Source: Gemmataceae bacterium (GTDB lineage Bacteria > Planctomycetota > Planctomycetia > Gemmatales > Gemmataceae). Taken from it: a stretch of 6,336 nucleotides of DNA. The notes under the pieces were generated by a model that was not told the origin of the DNA, made no database searches, and worked only from the letters and a program-made list of their open reading frames with translations. This document shows positions 1-5,126 of this stretch, piece by piece. The stretch lies in NCBI GenBank assembly GCA_947490035.1, contig CANLGS010000265.1:1-6336 (forward strand), written 5' to 3'. Numbering within the stretch: the first letter of the stretch is position 1; each line of letters opens with the position of its first letter. The translations under genes were made by a program, and so were the position numbers.

Positions 1-2
1 CC

Positions 3-233
3 GCGTTGCAGGCGGCCGCGCGAGTTGAACAGGCGGCGGACGATCCGACAGCCGTGCGCGCCGCACAAGATCGCATGGATTTTATGCTCCGCCGGATGGC
101 CCGCGACCTGGGCGAGTCGCGCGACCCCGGCTTTCGGGTGTGGTACGAGGACGTAATCGGCGTGTTCTATCGCATCGACGAAGACGCGATGCGCGTCGAG
201 GTTCTGTTCGCCGGACCGTCGCGTCGGCACTGA
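3..233 (+). CDS. RelE/ParE-like toxin, 3' part (5' end outside window)
   Basis: The reading frame is open to the left edge, so this is the C-terminal part of a gene that begins upstream; about 76 codons are visible, ending in TGA. The protein ends with a GESR motif followed by RVWYED..GVFYRIDEDA..VEVLFAG. This matches the C-terminal half of the small toxin-like protein at 1342-1605: a gapless hand alignment over 59 residues gives 22 identities (about 37%), including the GESR motif. That resemblance and the small size suggest a RelE/ParE-superfamily (plasmid stabilisation) protein, a type II toxin that would act on ribosome-bound mRNA or on gyrase. Family assignment rests on the paralogy and fold pattern rather than on catalytic residues. 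Its antitoxin would be expected just left of the window. It ends 42 bp before the oxidoreductase start, with a separate promoter-like box between them, so co-transcription is not required. An in-frame start inside the visible part is possible but would remove the N-terminal helices. Confidence 0.6.
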   Translation, partial: ALQAAARVEQAADDPTAVRAAQDRMDFMLRRMARDLGESRDPGFRVWYEDVIGVFYRIDEDAMRVEVLFAGPSRRH

Positions 234-240
234 TCGCCGC

Positions 241-270
241 TACAATCTCCCGCGTACCCACTCACGGGAG
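241..270 (+). promoter_or_regulatory. TACAAT -10-like box and GGGAG ribosome site for the oxidoreductase
   Basis: TACAAT at 241-246 differs by one base from the sigma-70 -10 consensus and lies 29 nt before the ATG at 276. I see no convincing -35 hexamer upstream. GGGAG at 266-270, 5 nt before the ATG, is the ribosome binding site and supports that start. Similar boxes at about the same distance precede two other genes here (1883-1888 minus, 4866-4871 plus), which strengthens the call. Confidence 0.45.
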
Positions 271-275
271 ATGTC

Positions 276-1337
276 ATGCCCGAACCGCTCGGATTCGCGC
301 TCGTCGGCTGCGGGATGATCGCCCGCTTTCATGTGAAGGCCATTCAAGAGATTCCCGCCGCGCGCGTCGCGGCGCTCGTCAGCCGCACCAAAGAGAGCGC
401 GGAGAAGTTGCTCGCGGAAACCGGGTTGCCGCCGTGCCCGGTGTTCGCCACGGTCGAAGAAGCCGTGAAGGCGCGCGGCGTCGATGCCGTCATCATCACC
501 ACGCCCAGCGGCGCGCACCGCGAACCGGCACTCGTCGCGGCCCAAGCCGGCAAACACGTCGTCGTCGAGAAGCCGCTGGAGATTACCGGCGCCCGCTGCC
601 AGGACATCATCGAGGCGTGCGACCGCGCGAAGGTGAAACTCTGCACCATCTTCCCGTCGCGGTTCGGCGACGCGAACAACACCCTCAAAGCCGCCGTGGA
701 CGCGGGCCGCTTCGGGCGCCTGACGCTCGGCGAGACCACCTGCAAGTGGTGGCGCACGCAAGCCTACTACGACGAGGGCGGGTGGAAGGGGACGCAGGCG
801 CTCGACGGCGGCGGCGCGATGATGAACCAGGCGATTCACAACGTCGATCTGCTGCTGTGGATGATGGGCGAAGCGACGCACGCGAGCGGGTTCACGGCCA
901 CGCTCGCGCACGAGCGTATCGAGGTCGAAGACACCGCGGTCGCGGTGATCCGCTTCAAGAGCGGGGCGCTCGGCGTGATTCAAGCGACGACGAGCGTTCA
1001 CCCCGGCTACCCGAAGACGATCGCGGTTCACGGCGACAAGGGTTCAGCCGTCATCGAGCAGGACGACGTGGTGCGCTGGGACTTCACGCCCGCGACCGAC
1101 GACGACGCGAAGGTGAAGGAGCGGTTCTCGACGAAGGTGGGCGCGAGCGGCGGTTCGGCCGACCCGAAGGCGATCAGCCACGAGGGGCACCGGCGGCAGC
1201 TCGCGGACTTCGTGGACGCGGTGCAGCAGAACCGCGTGCCGAAGGTGGACGGCCGCGAAGGAAAGAAGGCGGTCGATCTGATCTGCGCGATCTACGAGAG
1301 CGCGAAGTCGGGCCGGACCGTTGAGTTGAAGGGCTAA
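276..1337 (+). CDS. Gfo/Idh/MocA-family NAD(P)-dependent oxidoreductase
   Basis: This is a 353-residue cytoplasmic dehydrogenase of the usual family length. The N-terminal Rossmann fold begins at once, with the dinucleotide-binding GCGMIA at residues 11-16 after a hydrophobic strand. EKPLEIT at 98-104 is the family EKP motif, whose lysine (K99) contacts cofactor and substrate. The C-terminal domain has the GGGAMMNQAIHNVD signature at 178-191; H188 and D191 are the usual catalytic or substrate-positioning pair. The stretch around YYDEGGWKGTQALDGGG (164-180) resembles family members acting on nucleotide sugars or other sugar acids (WlbA/WbpB-like). The substrate cannot be fixed from sequence, because the family is very large and much expanded in planctomycetes. 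There is no twin-arginine leader, unlike many planctomycete paralogues, so a cytoplasmic site is inferred. The start is supported by GGGAG 5 nt upstream. The gene stands alone and converges with a toxin gene whose stop is 4 bp away, leaving no room for a terminator. Confidence 0.93.
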   Translation: MPEPLGFALVGCGMIARFHVKAIQEIPAARVAALVSRTKESAEKLLAETGLPPCPVFATVEEAVKARGVDAVIITTPSGAHREPALVAAQAGKHVVVEKPLEITGARCQDIIEACDRAKVKLCTIFPSRFGDANNTLKAAVDAGRFGRLTLGETTCKWWRTQAYYDEGGWKGTQALDGGGAMMNQAIHNVDLLLWMMGEATHASGFTATLAHERIEVEDTAVAVIRFKSGALGVIQATTSVHPGYPKTIAVHGDKGSAVIEQDDVVRWDFTPATDDDAKVKERFSTKVGASGGSADPKAISHEGHRRQLADFVDAVQQNRVPKVDGREGKKAVDLICAIYESAKSGRTVELKG

Positions 1338-1341
1338 TCGC

Positions 1342-1605
1342 TCACGCCGGTTGTCCCGACCAACCGACCGACACGACGTAAGCAACTCTTGCGTCCGGGT
1401 CGGCAACGAACAGAACCGCGAGGGGCGAGTCAAACAGGACGCGGATCGGGTCCGTTCGACTCTCGCCTTGAAGGTGTGCGTCTGTCGAGAGTGTCTGATC
1501 GATTCGGAGCGACGCGGCATCGACCGCGTCCGGGTCCGTCGCGGTCGTCCACAGGTCGATATACTGCCGCAGGGCTTTGCGGGTCCAGGTGACGACGAAG
1601 GTCAT
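1342..1605 (-). CDS. RelE/ParE-like toxin, second gene of a TA-like module
   Basis: This small 87-residue protein has the size and pattern of RelE/ParE toxins. Two N-terminal helices (residues about 8-40, with W7, W19 and an ALRQYIDLW helix) are followed by GESR (47-50) and a strand-rich C-terminus RVLFDSPLAVLFVADPDARVAYVVSV. It is paralogous to the partial gene at the left edge (22/59 identities by hand). Its ATG at 1605 overlaps the TGA of the upstream antitoxin-like gene as ATGA (1602-1605), the classic translational coupling of antitoxin-toxin pairs. No independent ribosome site is needed. Known toxins of this family are mRNA interferases or gyrase poisons; which applies here cannot be told, and the catalytic residues of well-studied RelE enzymes are not obvious. 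It converges with the oxidoreductase gene, whose stop is 4 bp away. It could instead be an inactive or housekeeping member of the superfamily. Confidence 0.75.
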   Translation of the reverse strand: MTFVVTWTRKALRQYIDLWTTATDPDAVDAASLRIDQTLSTDAHLQGESRTDPIRVLFDSPLAVLFVADPDARVAYVVSVGWSGQPA

Positions 1606-1856
1606 GCCTTACCCATCCGCTTGCGGAACTCGGCGAGCGTCATCCCGCCCGGTTCGTCGATTCGCCGCTGGATCTCCTCGCGGGTCAGGTCCGGTTCCCA
1701 CGGGCACAGCACTTCCGGCGTGACAGTGCCGATGCGCCGGCCGGTCGGCTCGTCGCGCAGTTCCACCGTCTTCGCGTTCTCGATCAGGCCGGGGAGCAGT
1801 CGTTCGGCGTCGGCGAGCGTGCCCACCTTCGCCCCGTCCACGTACAGCGCGACCAT
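1602..1856 (-). CDS. Putative antitoxin of the RelE/ParE-like module
   Basis: This 84-residue protein starts at ATG 1856 with GGAGG (1868-1864 on the minus strand) 7 nt upstream, the best ribosome site in the window. Longer in-frame reading upstream runs antisense inside the P450 gene and is not believed. Residues 1-25 hold a short strand and a helix (VDGAKVGTLADAERLLPGLI). A strand hairpin follows (TVELRDEPTGRRIGTVTPE, 30-48), then a CPWEPDLTREEIQRRIDE segment (51-68) and a final helix MTLAEFRKRMG (72-82). The charged helical tail fits a toxin-wrapping antitoxin C-terminus. The N-terminal part could be a dimerising DNA-binding region, but I see no classic helix-turn-helix, ribbon-helix-helix or Phd signature. 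Its role is inferred from position: directly ahead of and coupled to a toxin-like gene. It would neutralise the toxin and perhaps autorepress the pair. Confidence 0.72.
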   Translation of the reverse strand: MVALYVDGAKVGTLADAERLLPGLIENAKTVELRDEPTGRRIGTVTPEVLCPWEPDLTREEIQRRIDEPGGMTLAEFRKRMGKA

Positions 1857-1863
1857 CGTTGTG

Positions 1864-1891
1864 CCTCCACGAGTTGTTCGCCATTGTATCA
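1864..1891 (-). promoter_or_regulatory. Extended -10 (TGA-TACAAT) and GGAGG ribosome site of the TA-like module
   Basis: Read on the minus strand, TACAAT (1888-1883) is immediately preceded by TGA, giving a TGnTACAAT extended -10. The TG belongs to the stop codon of the P450 gene (1891-1889). The ATG of the antitoxin is 26 nt past the box, with GGAGG between them. No -35 is recognisable in the GC-rich end of the P450 gene, as is common for extended -10 promoters. This would let the toxin-antitoxin pair be expressed apart from the P450. Confidence 0.45.
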
Positions 1892-3325
1892 CGCGGCGGC
1901 GGCCCCGGCCGTCGCGGTCGGCAGGTTCACCATCTCGTGAATCGTGCCGGTCACGGGGCTGGTCGAGAACCGGCGGTCCTGGTCGCGGATCAGCACGGGG
2001 ATGCCGGCCGCGGGCCGGAGGGTGAGCGTGGCGCGCCGGTCGATGTGGCTGTCGGGCACAACCGTGAGCCGGAACCGCGGGACGATCAGGCTGAGCGCGG
2101 TTTCGAGAAACTGCGTGGCGAGGGGCGCCCCCAGGCACATCCGCGCGCCGCCGCCGAACGGCACGTTCGAGTGCGGGCACGGGGCCGTCGCCAGCCACCG
2201 TGCCGGGTCGAACCGCTCCGGGGACGCGAACGAACTCGGCGTGTGGTGGGTGACGTATAGCCCCAACACCACGACCGTTCCGGCCGGCACGCCGGTGCCG
2301 CCGAAGGAGACGGGCTGCGTCGCGTGCCGGCACACGTACACCGGCGGCGGCAGAACCCGCATGCTCTCCTTGATGACCCGATCCACCAGCGTCGCGCGGT
2401 TCGGGACGGCTGGCCCACTCAGTTCGTCCAGCAGGTCCGCGTTCACTTCCGGGTGCTGTGCCAACAAGAAGAGGGTCCAGGTGAGGGCCGAGGTGACGGT
2501 ATGGTGCGCGGCGTTGAACAGCGAGTGAACTAGCCCCAACACGTCCGGCTCGGTCAGTTCGCCGGCGTCGGCGGCGGCCAGGAGGCGCGCGACCACGAGG
2601 TCCGAACCGGCCGCGTTCCGCCGGCACGACGCGATCAACTGCCGGAGCAGCGCCCCGAGGTCCGAGGCCGCGTCGAGCAACCGGTCGTAGGCGTCGGGCG
2701 GCGATTCGACCGGCAGCAGCGCGGCGAACGAGGTCCGGTGGTGGAGGCCGAGCCAGGTGTCGAACGCCTCATCGACCCGCCGCGAGAGGTCCAGGTCGCC
2801 GCCGCCGAACAGGAGGCGGTCGGTCATGAGCAGGGAGAGCGACTTCATCTCGCGGTACAGGTCGCGGGTCTGCCCGGCGCGCCACGTGCCGATCACCTCG
2901 CGGACGCATTCGGCGATGCGGTCGTGGTGCCCCTCGACCACCGGCTTGCGGAACGACGGCAGCATGAGTTTGCGAACGAACTGGTGGTGCGGCCCGTTGA
3001 TGCCGAACACCCCGCGGGTGAACGCCCGCTGATCGCTTTTTCGCGGGCCGGTCAGCCCGAACGACAGGTGGAGGGCGTCCGGGTGGGCGAACACGGTGCG
3101 GGCGTGCGCCGCGCCGGACACGAAGACGACCGGCCGCCCGCCGTTGGCGAACACCGCGAAGTCGCCGTGCGCCTTCCACACGTCCACCGACCCGCCGACC
3201 GAATCGGTCAGGAAGCGGGTCAAATGAAGGATGTCGGCGTCCGAATGTGGCGCGGCGCGGGACATGGTCATCCCTGAGTGGGAACCGATTCGATCCGGAT
3301 TGTTCGAGAGTTCAGGCAGGCTCAT
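1889..3325 (-). CDS. Cytochrome P450
   Basis: This is a 478-residue haem-thiolate monooxygenase, inserting one oxygen atom from O2 into an organic substrate with electrons from a redox partner. The haem loop is FGGGARMCLG at residues 390-399, with C397 as the axial ligand. The K-helix ExxR is E320-R323 (KESMRVLPPP), and the ERFDPARWL segment at 370-378 gives the meander. The I-helix segment is AAHHTV at 272-277, where most P450s have (A/G)Gx(D/E)T(T/S): a histidine replaces the acid and valine the second hydroxyl residue. There is no membrane anchor, so the protein is probably soluble. No ferredoxin or reductase gene is nearby. The chosen ATG (3325) has GGAGGG 6 nt upstream (3336-3331). Upstream in-frame codons to 3418 read as arginine-rich noncoding sequence. 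A later ATG at 3271 has only a poorly placed AGGG. The C-terminus ends in a low-complexity Ala/Thr tail. Substrate is unknown; the sequence style recalls bacterial P450s of lipid, terpene or natural-product metabolism, but this is not assignable. Confidence 0.95.
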   Translation of the reverse strand: MSLPELSNNPDRIGSHSGMTMSRAAPHSDADILHLTRFLTDSVGGSVDVWKAHGDFAVFANGGRPVVFVSGAAHARTVFAHPDALHLSFGLTGPRKSDQRAFTRGVFGINGPHHQFVRKLMLPSFRKPVVEGHHDRIAECVREVIGTWRAGQTRDLYREMKSLSLLMTDRLLFGGGDLDLSRRVDEAFDTWLGLHHRTSFAALLPVESPPDAYDRLLDAASDLGALLRQLIASCRRNAAGSDLVVARLLAAADAGELTEPDVLGLVHSLFNAAHHTVTSALTWTLFLLAQHPEVNADLLDELSGPAVPNRATLVDRVIKESMRVLPPPVYVCRHATQPVSFGGTGVPAGTVVVLGLYVTHHTPSSFASPERFDPARWLATAPCPHSNVPFGGGARMCLGAPLATQFLETALSLIVPRFRLTVVPDSHIDRRATLTLRPAAGIPVLIRDQDRRFSTSPVTGTIHEMVNLPTATAGAAAA

Positions 3326-3349
3326 AGCGACCCTCCGGCGTGGTGTCAA
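3321..3349 (-). promoter_or_regulatory. TTGACA-containing promoter candidate near the P450 start
   Basis: On the minus strand a perfect -35 hexamer TTGACA (3349-3344) is followed 17 bp later by TATGAG (3326-3321), which matches the -10 consensus at four of six positions. The -10 would overlap the preferred P450 start codon at 3325. If this promoter is used, the transcript would begin near 3314 and translation would have to start at the ATG at 3271 or 3265. The good ribosome site ahead of 3325 argues against this, so TTGACA may be chance. Confidence 0.2.
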
Positions 3350-3369
3350 CTCGCTTCGGGGTGCGCGCG

Positions 3370-3387
3370 GAACATTCCGAACTTTCC
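3370..3387 (-). repeat. Tandem 9-mer repeat in the divergent intergenic region
   Basis: Read on the minus strand, GGAAAGTTC (3387-3379) is followed directly by GGAATGTTC (3378-3370), two adjacent copies matching at 8 of 9 bases. They lie 45-62 bp upstream of the P450 start. Two in-phase copies of a GGAAnGTTC word could be a binding site for a regulator of the P450, but no known factor is recognised. Confidence 0.35.
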
Positions 3388-3409
3388 GATTGCTCGTATC
3401 GGTCCGCCG

Positions 3410-3430
3410 AGCTAACATCTTGAGTTAGCT
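3410..3430. promoter_or_regulatory. Inverted repeat, operator-like, between P450 and DUF1501 genes
   Basis: AGCTAAC (3410-3416), a 7-nt spacer, and GTTAGCT (3424-3430) form a perfect 7-bp inverted repeat spanning 21 bp. It is AT-richer than its surroundings and lies between the divergent start codons at 3325 and 3503, 84 and 72 bp from them. The dyad spacing suits a dimeric helix-turn-helix regulator, which could control either or both genes. The rest of the 177-bp intergenic region holds the tandem 9-mer, the two ribosome sites and a weak TACCAT box (3469-3474) 28 nt before the DUF1501 start. There is no small gene in it that I can support. Confidence 0.4.
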
Positions 3431-3502
3431 GCTACTTGCACCGCCGAACTTCACGCGACCTGCCTTCCTACCATCCCGCCTGTACTCCGCTCGGAGCCTG
3501 TC

Positions 3503-4798
3503 ATGCTGACTTTCTGGGGCGACCGCCAACGGTACTGCGACAACATCAGCCGCCGCAACTTCCTGCAACTCGGCGCGTTCGGGGCCGGCCTCACTCTGGC
3601 CGACGTGCTCCGCCTCAAGGCCGCGCAAGACCCGGCCGTCGCCGTGCCGACCACGCCGCAGAAGGCGGCGATCATGATCTACCTGCCCGGCGGCCCGTCG
3701 CACATGGACATGTACGACCTCAAGCCGGACGCGCCGATGGAGTTCCGCGGCGAGTTCAACCCGATCAAGACCAACGTGCCCGGCGTCCAGATTTGCGAAC
3801 ACATGCCGCTGCAAGCCCGCATGTGGGACAAGCTCAGCTGCGTCCGCTCGCTCATCTCGGTGGACGAACACTCCGACTCGCTCGTCAGCACCGGCTACAG
3901 CGAGAACACGAACCGCGTCGCGGGCCACCCGGCGTTCGGCTCGGTCATCTCGAAGCTCCGCAGCGGCGGCGCCAACGACGTGCCGCCGTTCGTCAGCCTT
4001 CGCGGCGGCGGCAGCGTGGGCACCGAACCCGGCTACCTCGGCGTGTCGCACCGGCCGTTCACCCCGAGCGGCGCCGGCATGGAGAACCTCCGGCTCGCGA
4101 GCGGCGTGAACGCCGACCGCATGGACGACCGCAAAGACCTCCTCGGCAAGTTCGACACCGCCCGCCGCGACATCGACGCCAGCGGCGCCATGAAGGGCAT
4201 GGACACGTTCTCCGGCCGCGCCTTCGACATGATTTCATCGGGGACCGTGCGTAAGGCGCTCGACCTGAAGAACGAAGACCCGAAGACGCGCGACCGTTAC
4301 AAGGGCGTCGAGCAGTTCCTGACGGCTCGCCGTCTGGTCGAAGCCGGTGTCGGCTGCGTGACGCTCTCCATCGGCGGGTGGGACACGCACAGCGGCAACT
4401 TCAAGGAACTGAAGCGCCAACTCCCGCTGGTGGACCGCGGCATCGCGAACCTGATTAACGACCTGCACGACCGCGGGATGCAGGATGACGTGGTGACCGT
4501 AATGTGGGGCGAGTTCGGCCGCACCCCGAAGATCAACATGCAGGACGGTGGCGGTCGCGACCACTGGTCGCCGGTGATGGGCGCGCTGATCGCCGGCGGC
4601 GGGTTGAAGATGGGCCAGGCGATCGGCACCAGTTCCGCGAAGGGCGAGTACCCGAAGGACCGGCCGTACAAGGTGCCGCACCTGCTCAGCACGATCTACG
4701 GCGCGATGGGCATCGACGCCGGGCACACGTTCCCGAACGGCGCCGGCCGCCCGATGTACATCCTCGACGACCGCAACAAGGTCGAAGAGCTGATCTGA
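3503..4798 (+). CDS. DUF1501 protein, Tat-exported, alkaline-phosphatase-like fold
   Basis: This 431-residue protein has a twin-arginine leader, SRRNFLQLGAFGAGLTL at residues 16-32, typical of planctomycete DUF1501 proteins and predicting folded export across the cytoplasmic membrane. DUF1501 belongs to the alkaline phosphatase/sulfatase superfamily. Matching landmarks are LPGGPSHMDMYDLKP (61-75), with an Asp/His cluster, GGWDTH (291-296) and WGEFGRTPKIN...GRDHW (335-355), which together look like a two-metal site. No enzymatic activity is established for the family. In planctomycetes it is usually encoded beside a DUF1549/DUF1553 cytochrome-linked protein and linked to complex polysaccharide use. 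No such partner is present here: the left neighbour is a divergent P450 and the right neighbour a toxin-antitoxin-like pair. The length is close to the family norm and all main motifs are intact, so the gene is not decayed. GGAG at 3493-3496, 6 nt before the ATG, fixes the start. A hairpin lies 32 bp after the stop. Confidence 0.93.
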   Translation: MLTFWGDRQRYCDNISRRNFLQLGAFGAGLTLADVLRLKAAQDPAVAVPTTPQKAAIMIYLPGGPSHMDMYDLKPDAPMEFRGEFNPIKTNVPGVQICEHMPLQARMWDKLSCVRSLISVDEHSDSLVSTGYSENTNRVAGHPAFGSVISKLRSGGANDVPPFVSLRGGGSVGTEPGYLGVSHRPFTPSGAGMENLRLASGVNADRMDDRKDLLGKFDTARRDIDASGAMKGMDTFSGRAFDMISSGTVRKALDLKNEDPKTRDRYKGVEQFLTARRLVEAGVGCVTLSIGGWDTHSGNFKELKRQLPLVDRGIANLINDLHDRGMQDDVVTVMWGEFGRTPKINMQDGGGRDHWSPVMGALIAGGGLKMGQAIGTSSAKGEYPKDRPYKVPHLLSTIYGAMGIDAGHTFPNGAGRPMYILDDRNKVEELI

Positions 4799-4830
4799 GG
4801 TTAGCCGCGAGCCAGAGGCGTGCGAGAAGC

Positions 4831-4856
4831 AACCGGGAGCCAAGTGGCTCCCGGTT
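4831..4856 (+). terminator. Perfect 11-bp stem-loop after the DUF1501 gene
   Basis: AACCGGGAGCC (4831-4841), loop AAGT, GGCTCCCGGTT (4846-4856) form a perfect 11-bp stem with a tetraloop, 32 bp after the DUF1501 stop. Only CGCGTTT follows, so the U-tract of a classical intrinsic terminator is weak. It is still the best candidate for ending the DUF1501 transcript before the DUF433 gene. A near copy of the left arm, AGCCGCGAGCCAG at 4803-4815 (10 of 13 bases match 4831-4843), precedes it and could pair alternatively with the right arm. It may also be a dispersed hairpin repeat. Confidence 0.55.
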
Positions 4857-4865
4857 CGCGTTTGG

Positions 4866-4888
4866 TAGAATGAGGGACACCACCGGAG
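4866..4888 (+). promoter_or_regulatory. TAGAAT -10-like box and GGAG ribosome site of the DUF433/PIN-like pair
   Basis: TAGAAT (4866-4871) lies 24 nt before the DUF433 ATG at 4896, and GGAG (4885-4888) lies 7 nt before it. The expected -35 position falls in the right arm of the preceding hairpin and has no consensus match. The box resembles those at 241-246 and 1888-1883 in sequence and distance to the start codon. Confidence 0.4.
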
Positions 4889-4895
4889 ACGTGAA

Positions 4896-5126
4896 ATGCA
4901 CACTTTCGACCGCATCACGCACAACCCGCTCCAGATGGGTGGGCGCCCGTGCATCCGCGGCATGCGGGTAACGGTCGGGCTGGTCGTGGGGTTGTTCGCC
5001 GCCGGGCGCACGCGCGAAGAGATTCTGAAAGCGTATCCGCACCTGGAAGACGAAGACATTTCTCAGGCGCTGGCTTACGCCGCGTGGCGTCTCGAAGAAC
5101 GCGAGTTGCCGTTGGTGCCGGCATGA
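4896..5126 (+). CDS. DUF433-family putative antitoxin
   Basis: This 76-residue protein matches the DUF433 pattern throughout. The N-terminal DRITHNPLQMGGRPCIRGMRVTVGLVV (5-31) contains the family GxPxIxGxRxxV signature. It is followed by a helix-turn-helix-like segment GLFAAGRTREEILKAYPHLEDEDISQALAYAAWR (32-65), where 'Y-P-H-L-x-x-x-D-I-x-x-A-L-x-Y-A' is highly typical. DUF433 proteins are small winged-helix or VapB-like proteins usually encoded just before a PIN-like DUF5615 gene and thought to act as antitoxins and autorepressors. That arrangement is present here: its TGA overlaps the ATG of the next gene as ATGA (5123-5126). The start is supported by GGAG 7 nt upstream, and the length is normal for the family. 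Antitoxin function is inferred from family context and not shown by the sequence itself. Confidence 0.88.
   Translation: MHTFDRITHNPLQMGGRPCIRGMRVTVGLVVGLFAAGRTREEILKAYPHLEDEDISQALAYAAWRLEERELPLVPA

Noticed and set aside
240..1031. 263-residue minus-strand frame opposite the oxidoreductase
   Set aside because: Its composition is Arg/Ala/Gly-rich, with no recognisable domain and no ribosome site. It lies wholly antisense to a well supported gene.
140..1324. 394-residue frame on the plus strand, longer than the oxidoreductase it overlaps
   Set aside because: It is an arginine-rich shadow produced by high GC, with no family motifs. The frame at 276-1337 carries the full Gfo/Idh/MocA motifs and a ribosome site.
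1857..2627. Long upstream extension of the antitoxin frame into the P450 gene
   Set aside because: The extension reads as Arg/Pro-rich shadow of the P450, whereas the ATG at 1856 has GGAGG 7 nt upstream and starts the plausible small protein.
3425..4051. 208-residue minus-strand frame opposite the DUF1501 gene
   Set aside because: It is rich in His, Val and Arg repeats typical of antisense reading of GC-rich codons and has no motifs. DUF1501 is certain on the other strand.
4235..5059. 274-residue minus-strand frame spanning the DUF1501 end, the hairpin and DUF433
   Set aside because: It crosses a terminator-like hairpin and two recognised genes and shows no domain.
4949..5122. N-terminal extension of the PIN-like protein
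   Set aside because: The extra 58 residues are shadow of DUF433. The fold starts at the ATG at 5123, which overlaps the DUF433 stop as ATGA.
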